64,000 bases of DNA from Gnetum montanum (lineage: Eukaryota > Streptophyta > Gnetopsida > Gnetales > Gnetaceae). This document shows positions 1 to 9,800 of this stretch, piece after piece. The stretch covers positions 1-64,000 of the forward strand of contig MNCI01028332.1 of NCBI GenBank assembly GCA_015680685.1, in the 5' to 3' direction. Position 1 is the stretch's first letter, and the number at the start of each line of letters is the position of its first letter. The notes beneath the pieces are model-generated. The model had not been told where the DNA came from. It saw only the letters and a program-made list of their open reading frames with translations, and did not search any database. Made by a program: the position numbers and the translations under genes.

Positions 1-533
1 TCCTATTCTTCTTATTGCTGGCTATGTTCTTTCCTCCCATCTCTATGATGGGGTCTTTTGTCATCTCCATCTTGGCCATGATTATTTCTCCTTCAATCTT
101 AATCACAACTCTCATTATCAAAGCTTGACAATGAGGAAGATGGTGAGGGTGGAGGACTATGAGACTTGTGTTGACTTTCTCTTTTTCTTTAGTTCCTTTA
201 TTGTTCTTTTGATGAATGACTAGGGAACCTTGGCCTTGAGGTTCCCTTGGTTCTGGGACCAATTCTCCCCTCACCTTGATTGCTTGCTAAGGTTGAACAT
301 AACAATTAGTGAGTTGTATTGTCCTCACTAAAGGGAGAAGAGCATTAGTGTTAAGATTACCCTAATGGAAATTATGTGTCCTTTTCCTTTGATTATGAAG
401 TTAACAGGATCAGGACTTTCTTGCCCTTTGAGGCTTCATGGCATGCCTTCATGAGCTTATCTTTTTTGAGTTGGACCTTTGTGCCTCATAGTGCTTGGAG
501 AGGTGCTCCTTCACTTGGTAATTTGGGGTTGTT

Positions 534-713
534 GGTTCAAGCCCTAGCTTCATGGGAGCTTCCATAAACACTGAGGAAATAGAATACTTGTTGGGGGGGG
601 TGGGGGTGGGGGTGGGGTAGGGATATTGGTTGCTGTGGGGGGGTGGTTCGACGGTGTAATAGGTTCAAGCCACAACTTCATGAAAGCTTCCATGAACATT
701 GTGGGAATAGAAC
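534..713. repeat. 52-bp direct duplication flanking a G-rich tract
   Basis: 534-585 and 662-713 are diverged direct copies (shared: ggttcaagcc, ttcatg, agcttccat, aacact/att, gaatagaa) with a 128-bp period. The G-rich tract lies between them. Probably a local slippage or repair duplication within the dead gag. Confidence 0.7.
593..622 (+). repeat. G-quadruplex-like G-run
   Basis: Runs of 8, 5, 5, 4 and 3 G separated by single T or TA; a further run of 7 G starts near 637. This fits the intramolecular G-quadruplex pattern with one- or two-base loops. On the minus strand it reads as a proline run in the gag relic. Confidence 0.8.
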
Positions 714-1060
714 AATTAGGAGGTAACAAAATGTTGCCCTCCAAGTCTTTCTAACATAGTTGTTCATCCTAATGAAGGATGAAAGTGAAGTCCAAATAAT
801 AGGGATTTAGATGGGCATAGACAAGCTTCAATTGTTAAGGTATCTCATCAACATTTCTTCTACGTTTGTCATGTTATTTGATAGGATCATTAGTAGGTGG
901 TGAATCAACCTTGTGAGAAGAAGACATCTTAGTTTGCTCTTTATGTAATATGTCTCAAATAAAATACTACTATTTCTTAAGAATGATGCATGATATTAGT
1001 ACAATGACATTGTATGATTTTACTATGTAAAAACACTTAGTGCACATAGCTAAAATGACT

Positions 1061-1078
1061 CCTTGACAACGATGTCAA
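1061..1078 (-). other. A1 primer-binding site
   Basis: On the minus strand TTGACATCGTTGTCAAGG directly follows the LTR end CTCATCA. It is a decayed form of the site seen intact at 63182 (TTGGCGCCGTTGC...), which resembles the complement of the plant tRNA-Asp 3' end, the usual primer of Athila/Tat-type elements. Confidence 0.7.
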
Positions 1079-1528
1079 TGATGAGTAGTGAGTATTTGTT
1101 GTGCCCAACCATATAAATCATAAGCAAGTATGTATGATCCAATCATTGATAGTAAAATGTGTAGTTACTAGTCATTGTTTTCCTAATCATTACTTGTGTT
1201 AACTTCATTCGTATGGCTAAGTATAATATATTTATATTTATGATTTTTATTATTTTTATCTATAAAGGTATTTGTAACAACTGAAAACGTTGATGGCTAG
1301 AATCATCGAGGGGTCAACGGATGCATAGCCTAACCTCGACTCCACACGAGGGCCTTCTCGAAGTAGGGAAGGGGTGCCCTGAATAGTCTTGTTGATTGAA
1401 CAAGGACTTTGCCAATTGCAACTGAGGTGTTGGGTGCAACCGAGGGTGGCATGGTTAGCCGAGATGCAAATGCAAACAACATGAAACGGTGATAAGTGTT
1501 AAAGCGATGTTTTGCAGTGCTAAATGTA

Positions 1529-2739
1529 GAGTGTAGTCGGTGAGCATAGTCAAGGGTTTTAGCATGAATGGAGGTGCCAACCTATAGAGATTGCCGCTCA
1601 AGCATAGTTATAACATAACCATGCATTGAGAATGTGAATAACGCAAAGAAAATGTGAGAAATGCAAGAGAGAGAAACTGAACACCACCCCAAATGGGGTT
1701 GAGCATAGTTAGCTTCAAAAGGGGTTCATCAGGTATGTGGTGTACAAGAAGTGCAATGGAGAGTGTAGTCACAGTCTTGGTGGTGTTGGGCTATGAATTT
1801 TGATGCTCACTATGGTGTCCATGCTTACCAGGTTGGCCACCATGATGTACTATGGGCTATGGTGTCCTATAGGGCTACAATGGGGCTATGATGGGCTATG
1901 GTGTGCAACTCTGCCTCTATGCTGGTGCCTTTGGGTCTCATTTGCCCAAGGAAATGCCAAGTGCCAAATGCTAAAATGCTTCCAAGTTTGCCAAAATGTC
2001 AAAATGCCAACCCCCCAAAACATTGGGGGCATAGGGGTATTTATAGGGTTGGGGTTACCATGAATTGTGAATCGAGCACCACATGGCAATGTGGTAGTTG
2101 GGACTACGCTGACCCCAACTACGCTTTCCACTATAGTAAATGGTGTTAAGTTGTGTTATACTTTGATTGACTCTATAAGGCCATGAGATTGTGACTATGC
2201 TGCCTAATTGCATGTGCAAGTGCCAAGGAGATTGCAATGTACTTGATAAAATGCCAAAAAATGGAACTTTTAGAGACTACGCTCCGAGACTACATTGTTC
2301 ATAGTGGGAAGTGGTATTGAGCATAGTTATAATTTCGGGGAGAAGGGGGATGCAAGAAAGATAAATGCTATTGCTGGAGGTGTGTTGGAGTTGATGCGAA
2401 TGTTGATACTGCATTGTGGAGGCCTTTGGAGGCTATTCTTGTCATCTATGCTTGACTACGCTCTAGATTGGATGCAAACATAGTCCCAAACTTAGAAAAA
2501 ATCTAGCAAAAACTAGCAAAATGTGGCTAAGTGCTGACTACGATCCCAACTAAGGGTGAGCATAGTCATAACACTTAGAGAAAATCTTACAAAATTTGGT
2601 ATTTGAGCTGACTATGCTCTAGAGCATAGTTAGGAGCGTAGTCCCAACAGTTACAAAATTTCTACAAAAATGTGATTCAATTTTGACTGCGCTGACTACG
2701 CTCTAGAGCGTAGTTCTAATAGTAGAGAGTGTAGTCTCA
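1529..2739. repeat. Dispersed palindromic array (ACTACGCTC / GAGCGTAGT)
   Basis: At least 15 copies of GAG(C/T)(G/A)TAGT(C/T) or its complement within the B1 LTR, some head to head. Two pairs form perfect 20-bp palindromes: ACTATGCTCTAGAGCATAGT at 2611-2630 and ACTACGCTCTAGAGCGTAGT at 2695-2714. Other copies lie near 1529, 1542, 1594, 1702, 2102, 2118, 2275, 2317, 2455 and 2554. The densest part is within about 300 bp of the LTR's transcriptional 5' end. Confidence 0.9.
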
Positions 2740-3966
2740 ACACTTAGAAAATTTTCAAAAACTGCCATCGTTCTAACACTTAGTCAAATTTGTGGCCGAG
2801 AAGTAATAGCCCAAAATTTGGGGTGTTTCATTGGCTCCTTTTGTTGACGTTTAGAGGAGTGGCCTGAGAGACATTGACAAAGAATGATAAAACATCACAG
2901 TAGATGTGGCACCAAGATTACTTGTTGGTACCTGATCAAGTGTCGTTTCACCATGCTTAAGGGTGTAGAGGGTAGGGGTATGCTAAGGGTAAAGGGTGTA
3001 GGCAATGCGCTAGGGAGATAAGATGCAAATAGGGGAGATGAAATGCAAATAATGTATCATGATGCAAGATGCAAAGTTAGCACAGTTGATGATGACCATG
3101 GCACCAAGATAGCTTGCCACTGGAACGTTGACCATCTTGTCGTAATGCTCATGAGAGAGTCAGTGTGAATTCAAGGTTGGGCTGGTTGCAAAATTGTAGC
3201 ATTATTGATTTGCTTGGGGATGTGCTTTTCCTTGTTCTCTTTTTTTTTTCCTTTTTTTCCTTTTTCTTACTTTTTTGCTTTTTGTTGTGCTATGGGGTGA
3301 ACCTCCATTGGGTTCTGCACATTGCTAAATGTTAGTTGCAAGGTGTTGGCCATAGAGTGAACTATGTGCCACCTAATGGGCTTTATTTTAATGTAACCAT
3401 ATCACGTTTGTAGAATAGGTGTTTCCTCTCTGGGATGAGTTGTGTTGCATTCACTTGGGCTTTGACCAACCAATAGAGGCTCGCCATGGGATGAGTTCTA
3501 TTACATTCGCCTTAGGTTCTATGGTGACGTGAAGACAATGCCATACATCAGAGTGTGTATGCATCAGAGGGGTTTGCATACAAGGGAATGTAGGGAATGC
3601 AAGAAGGTATTGGAATGTAGAAATGATGTGCATAGGCTACAACAAAATGAGAGGGATGTGCACTCTTGAGAGGCTTAGCTAGTCTAATCATGCACATTAG
3701 AGTGATGTGGCAACTTGCCGCTACGATGAGATGCACCTTTGCATGATCACCTCCAGGGCTTCGTCCTACAAACACAACTCTGAGAAGATAAGAAAATCAC
3801 AAACATGAAATGCAAATCAAGTGCCAGACGCGAAGATGCTGCAAATATGTCAAAGGCTAAACTAGTTGCCAGTGCTCAGGAAGCTAGTCTAAGTGCTGAG
3901 GATGATGATGCTGCGAGTGCCCCAAAGGCCGCATTGATGGTAGGTGCTTCAAAAGATTAGCAAAAT

Positions 3967-4650
3967 GCCAGTTTAAAGCCCTGGTAGACTGTGAACCTAG
4001 TTTAAGGTCCTAGTAGACCATGGTATGCTAGTTTATAGTCTTAGTAGGCTGTTGTGAGCCAATTTAACATCATAGCAGACATGCTATTGTGCTAGTTTAA
4101 TGTCATGACCCAAGGTTGAGTTGTGCTAGTTTATAGTCATAGTGGACTGTTGTGTTAGTTTTAACATTGTGGCTGATGGATGCTATGCCAGTTTTAGCAT
4201 AATGGCGGGTGAGCTATGCCAGTTTAACATCATAGTAGACAAATTGCTTACCTTGCTTCAATGAGGTACGATGCTGCATGCTTAGCCATGTTGTGTGCTT
4301 GCAAGATCCTACAAAAATCGACTAAAACAACATCAAGTTACACTCGTTTCAACAAAGTTAATACACAAATGAAAGGAAAGCAATGCATAAAGTGATACTT
4401 TTGGGTTGTTCTAGGCCATGGTGTAGTTTAAGGCCATTCTAGGCCATGTGTATTACTAGTTTTGGGCCATTTTGGACCATGCGTTACCAGTTTTAGGGCC
4501 ATGGTGGGTCAAAGGTGTTGGTTTAATGCCATGATGGGCCATGTGTTGGAGGGAAATGCGTTGCCAGTTTTAGGCCATAGTGGGCTATATGGTGCCAATT
4601 TAAGGCCATGGTGGGCTATTGGATTGCTAGTTTAAGGATGTAGCGGGCCA
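3967..4650 (+). repeat. Degenerate ~30-bp minisatellite in two blocks
   Basis: Block 1 (3967-4240) has about nine units of 29-34 bp beginning G(C/T)(C/T)AGTTTA and carrying a TAGTAGAC-like centre. Block 2 (about 4412-4650) has about seven units with a GGCCATGGTGGGC centre. The 170 bp between are non-repetitive. The array is non-coding and internal to B1. Confidence 0.85.
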
Positions 4651-5019
4651 CAAGTTGTTTTTGTAATTTTAATGTTTATGATTTTTATGGGTTTTTTGAT
4701 GTTTTTCATACTATAAGCTAAGTGGACGACTACGTAAACAAAGCGAAATGATGTGTAATCTAAGCAAGCAAGCTAAATGTAAATGCATAAGCTAGCGCAA
4801 TGCAAATGAAAGTAAAAAATGTGTAGTGTGTGGCAGTAAATGGTGGGTAGGCGCTTGACACATTTTTGGCCAAGGGGGTATCTTGGTCGTGTAGTCACTT
4901 CCTAATCGAGTGTGGATTAGGGGGCACGCAGGGCCTAGGGTGCACTAGGAGACTATTGGCTTTAACCACTCATTTAGGTGTGTTAGCCTTATGTGTTGTG
5001 TTGGTTGCTATAGGTGCAT

Positions 5020-5215
5020 CACTAGGAAACTCCACCTCCAACACTTGCTCCATGTCTATGTTGTGGATAGCCGAAGGAGAGGCATTATCACCATGGATGA
5101 TAACTCGACCACCTTCATATGGAAGGTGGATTTCTTAGTGGATGGGAGAGGAGACAGCTTGTAGTTGAGCTAGCCAAGGCCTACCTAGGATCAGGTTGAA
5201 GCCTGGCATCTCCTC
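5020..5215 (-). pseudogene. Retroviral-type aspartic protease C-terminal relic
   Basis: Minus-strand translation from about 5215 reads FNLILGRPWLAQ followed by a basic and beta-strand-rich segment ending RVIIHGDN. The ILGRPW block is the C-terminal signature of plant Ty3/gypsy proteases. The catalytic aspartate end is absent because the fragment stops at the insertion junction. One stop interrupts the segment. It is the only coding trace in B1 and confirms its minus orientation. Confidence 0.65.
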
Positions 5216-5853
5216 TATTTATAATTTTTATTATTTTTATCTGTAAAGGTATTAAGGAAAGAAATGACTGAAGTATTTAAATTTACTAATTAAAAACTAA
5301 ACTATCCTAAATGTGGAGCATCCATTCCCGCTTTCCATATACATCCTAAACGTATACTAACACTACTAGGTTACCAAGTGTCTATTGGTTGTACCAAGTA
5401 ATCACTATTGGGATTACCAAGTGCTAAGTATTCTATGCTTGAAGTGGTCGTACTCATGTTACTTATGAATTAGGAGATTAAGCGCTTAAGCACAAGAAAG
5501 TAAATTGCATATAAAGTAAAATGCTTGAAAGTAAACTTAAGCTAATCCAAGTACTACAATGGATAGAAGAAATCTTGATTTTATTTCCGTTCATGCAATT
5601 GTGTCCAAGTACATATTGCACTTGAATAAAATTTTGTACAATTAATTCAATCTACATTACAGGCACTTAGAGAGAAATTTTGCTAAGTCCTACAAAAGCA
5701 AACTGCAACAATTTGGCTAAGGGAGTGACAAATGGTGCTAGAAATGTGGTTGGTGTTTGCACTTATATAGGTTTTGAGAAGATCAACGTTGATGCATATG
5801 CACCAACGTATCTTAGGATGCATTGACGTAGCTGACTTATTGATACTTCATCA

Positions 5854-6866
5854 ATTATCCTCTATAACTTACTCATGTTATATTTGATTACGCCTTTGTC
5901 TCTTGCTAGTCTTGCTTATATATTCTTTTCCTCTTTTGCTTTGTGTTTTTTTTTTCAGTCGTAACCTGTCTTTTATTCTTAAGATACGGTTACAACGCTT
6001 TGTAGTTAAAGGATATGAATTATGTCACTTTCTAAGACATGTCCTTACAAATTGTGTGTCATTTTATGATTATGAGTTATGATCTACTTAATTTGGTTAC
6101 AAAACCAATGATTTTTTACTTACAACTTACTTGAATTCTCACAATATTCTTGAAATCAACATTTTACCATTACTTCACATAACCATCCCTTCTCTCTCCA
6201 AATTTGTCCAATAATGACAAAGTTGCATCTGATGATCCAAAAAAAATTCGCAACAAATTATCATGCAATGTATGGATAATCTTACGAGCTTGATCGAGAG
6301 ACGAAACTCGCCGTTATAAAAATTTCAAAAATATTTTAGGAATATTGATAAAAGCCGTCTAGGAATTTAATTGATCACATCGGAGGGTATTCCCTGCGGC
6401 GCTAAAGAAGCAATAATTGAATGAACTCCAATGAACAAAAACATTTGCGTTTCTTAATAACAGGGACTAGCAGGGCACCCATAATTTCCCGAAAAATCGC
6501 TTGGCTGAAATATAAGTGAGAGGTGAGGTGATGCATAAAATTAAGCGGCATTTCTAAAGAAATCGTTTTATTCACAAAAATGATGTTTTCACGCATGCTG
6601 TATTAGAAATAGGCGATTTTGGATATTTCGTGCAATTTTTGGATATTACGTGCAATTGAAATTGATTTCTTCAGGCGCACGTGTTCTGTTAGAAGAAAGG
6701 TCTGCGTACATTGAACGACGCCAACCAGTGAGATTATCGCGGAATGCAGATATTTTACCTTTGGTAAACCAGCAGCGCTGAGGTTCGTAAAAACAGGGAG
6801 ATCACGCAAAATCGACAGAGAGCAGCATTTGTTTTTACGTCGGCCCTTGGATTTCGATGAAGAATC
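5854..6866 (+). promoter_or_regulatory. IRE1 upstream region and candidate promoter
   Basis: DNA between the A1 LTR end and the IRE1 ATG. TATAAAA occurs at about 6315-6321 and a G-box core CACGTG at about 6678, with more CpG from about 6280 onward. I cannot locate the transcription start. G-boxes and ACGT elements are bound by bZIP factors, including those of the unfolded protein response; a role here is inference. The start context (atcATGGc) has G at +4. Confidence 0.4.
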
Positions 6867-9800
6867 ATGGCACAGGTTATGAATTTGTTGATATTCCTTG
6901 CGCTTTTGATGGTTTTTCGGATCAGCGCCACGGATTTGGATGTGTTAAAAATCGAGAATGATGGCGATGAAGAAGAATTTGCAGTGGATTCTCCGTTTCT
7001 TCGTATTATTGAAAGCAATCACGGTTCGTCTTCCGTGGAATTTGTGAAATCCGATCGCCAGGTGCAACTTGCTCGAAGCGCAGAAAATGATGAGGGTTTC
7101 GGCGGGCAATCAGAAGCTCTCACGCCTGCTTTAAATACGTGAGTCCTTTCGTCGTATTTTAACGCTGTATACGGGTTCTCTGTATCGTTAGTCCTATTCT
7201 CCATTCAATCTTGTTTTTTTAATGAGCTGTGAAATGTATTAACTTTAAAGGTCCATGTACTGTGAATTTGTGATTTAGGAATGGAATTGTGAATGAGAGG
7301 TAATTTTAACTACAGCAATAAAAAGAAAGCTTATTTTTTAATTTATAAAGTGTTTCCAAAATAGAATATGTAATTCTTTTTACTCTTTATTATTCGATAC
7401 TTAATTACTTATTTTGTTTACTTGATTCCTTGAGCTTCTTATTAACGAAGCTGGATTTGTCATGTTGACTTTGAACTCAGATAATAATACTCATGCAATA
7501 ACATTCCTTTATTCTTTACCTGATTTGTTTAACTTGCATGTATGAGTTCTTCGAAAGTTAAAAGTGGGGAGAAATAAGATATCGTGATGTACTTGAATTT
7601 TTGCACTGAGCAATCATGGAAGTTTTGGTTGCATCCATAGAGTTTTGATACGGTAACATCTTACTGGAAACTGTTCGATGAAGCAAATTAATGATTGCTT
7701 TGTGGGTTTTGTTTTCTTATTAGCATCTTTTTAAAATGCTTTGGTTGGGGAGGAAGTTAACGAGCATGTGCTCGCTTCAGCAAGTCCTTTATGGTTTTCA
7801 TATTGACCCCAATTGTTTTTGGGTGAATCCCATATTGGGGCTCTGCTTAATTCCTATTTGGATGAGTTGTGTTACATCCTTCCCTATGTTAATTTCTTGG
7901 AAAGGCTTCTTGGAGGATGCATGCTTATAAGTTATGGAGTGAATGGGAAATACCCTATTGAAAGAATGCAATTGTATTCCGTTTACGAAACAGGTTTTCT
8001 TCTGTATTAGTTGAGTTTTCTTAGTGGGTTCTTCATTTTGGGGCAAAATGGGCGAGTGACAATTATTTTCTCTAATGCCAGGTAGAAGCAGGCTTCACCA
8101 TAAATAAGGATTTCAAGTTTATCATGATCTTCAGAAGTTAACATTGAGAGGAAACATGTTAAAGTTTTCTTGTACGGCATGTTGGTTCCCTATTTTAGTT
8201 CACTTCTGATTTTGAATGAGGTGTCCCCATCGTCTGTGGTCATTTCTGTTTTCTTTTAGTCTATCTCATGGTAAATAATCCTTGTACCTCGTACCTATAT
8301 GGGCAATTATCAACATCCAGGGCATTTTATCATATCATGACCACTATCATCTTAGTCTTATTCCAATTACATGAGCGTGATGTTATGAGTTCTCTTCTGC
8401 TATTTACATTTATCAGGAACTGCATCAACAGTTATGTCAAGTACTTGTGAAACTCCCCTTGCTACTTCAGCTGATCTCCTTTTTGTTTTTTCCGTTTCTT
8501 AGTTTGCTTCTACTTTAACCAGTTGGACCTCTTTTGATAAATGCATTTCCTGGTCTGTGTTAGAATGAACGAACCATCATAGAGAGTTCTCTTTCATTCT
8601 ATTGTATATTGGTGCTACCTCTGTATTTCCTCTAATATGATAATTGCTAATTGTATGTTGTTTTGTAACACTCAATGTTCATGTCGATATCCTGATTTTG
8701 CTCCATACTTTGCCTTATTGTTTCTTTGTTTTCCATCGTTGTGCACCATACAAGATTGTTTCATCATTTCAAATGGTTTTTTGGTACCTCAATATGTAAA
8801 TATGTACATGGATGTACATATACTGGGGACTGGGTACATGTTCCCCAAACAAGTTTTGGCATGCGGGGGTTTTTTGGCGGACATGTCAGGGACACATCAG
8901 TGACATGATGGTTTTTGGAATGAGATGCGTGAAATGCGTAAATATTTTGAAGTGGAACAGCCAAAACAAGGCTGAAACGTCAAACTAAAACAAGGCTGAA
9001 ATGTGGGTTTCCAAAGTACAAACAGGGCCAAAATGCAGATTTTGGTATTTGCAGTATAGGATACCTGAAAACACATGAAGTGGGATGTCAGCATCTAGGG
9101 GATGTGGCTTTGCCATGTTCCCACTTTATCTGAATGTTTTTCTAGATGATTATCAATAAGATGTAGCTTATTGATAAAGATTTGTGTTTTACATTCTATA
9201 AGTCATAGGTTCAATCTAAACCTGTTTCTGTTGAGATATAGAGAAATTGTTAATACATAACAGACACAGTTGAAACTGAATGCTGTTTAACAGATTCATA
9301 GGGTCTTCACATGGATGCAATAAATTGTCTTGGTTCAACTGCTAAAAAATGACAAAGGATCAGTTATTGCTGCTATAGCCAGCATCATAAACTCTGCAGT
9401 AACTTATATGTTCTATCATTAACAAAACTCTACTGTTATTAACTTGATGAAAATAATTTTATCAGATGAATTATAATCAAAGCTCAAAAAATAAATTTAT
9501 CAAAATGTACAATAAAAAGAGAAACCTGAAAGATGGAAGGTTAAACAAAAACATCTTTTTTGTTTATGTGCATTTTCCTAAAATCTTATGGTAGCATTTA
9601 TCATATCATATCTGTTAATTGGGATAAGGTTAGGATGATGATGATGATTATCATCATCATCATCTATCATATATCCTCATAGCATTGTCCCGTTAATTAG
9701 GGGTTGTTTTATGATATATTTTGTTGTCATTCTTATCTATTCAATGCTAAATGTTTAGTCACTGAACAATATTTCATACTTGTTTAAACTGTCACATTGC

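Larger units (their letters stand above)
1..927 (-). pseudogene. Ty3/gypsy A1 gag, N-terminal part, decayed
   Basis: Start codon at 927-925 on the minus strand, opening MSSSHK, the same MSSS opening as three other gag copies here (33859, 62181, 63327). An in-frame TAG lies at 771-769, followed by a block reading DLEGNILLPP that matches the other copies. More stops and a G-rich expansion (593-650, read as a proline run) break the frame further on. Gag would form the particle shell; this copy cannot. The element continues beyond the left edge. Its primer site and 5' LTR lie at 1061-1078 and 1079 onward, which fixes the minus orientation. The assignment rests on comparison with the sister copies in this window. 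Confidence 0.7.
1273..5215 (-). mobile_element. Element B1: 3' LTR plus partial interior, no 5' LTR
   Basis: Inserted in the A1 LTR. 1273-2831 is a family B LTR on the minus strand, starting TGAAACACCCC at 2831 and ending in TGTTACA complement at 1273. A TATA-like TATAAATACCCC lies at 2045-2034 in that orientation. A purine-rich tract (AACAAAAGGAG on the minus strand, about 2835-2847) sits just inside, as a polypurine tract should. The interior (2832-5215) has a minisatellite and a protease relic but no RT or integrase, and no second LTR. It is a truncated, non-autonomous copy. The host LTR is duplicated for about 37 bp on both sides (1236-1272 and 5216-5253). Confidence 0.7.
1079..5853 (-). 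mobile_element. A1 5' LTR, split by element B1
   Basis: Minus-strand family A LTR in two parts: 1079-1272 (begins TGATGAGTAGTGAG) and about 5216-5853 (ends ...CTTCATCA). The right part carries the family's conserved blocks: ggttaccaagtgtc near 5372, attaccaagtg, and tgaagtggtcgtact near 5440. The U3 end (5780-5853) has small dyads such as ATCAACGTTGAT. With the primer site on its left this is the 5' LTR, and flanking DNA begins at 5854, about 1 kb from the IRE1 start codon. Confidence 0.75.

Noticed and set aside
3967-4650. CRISPR-like array
   Set aside because: Units are degenerate and contiguous with no unique spacers, in a plant retroelement; this is a minisatellite.
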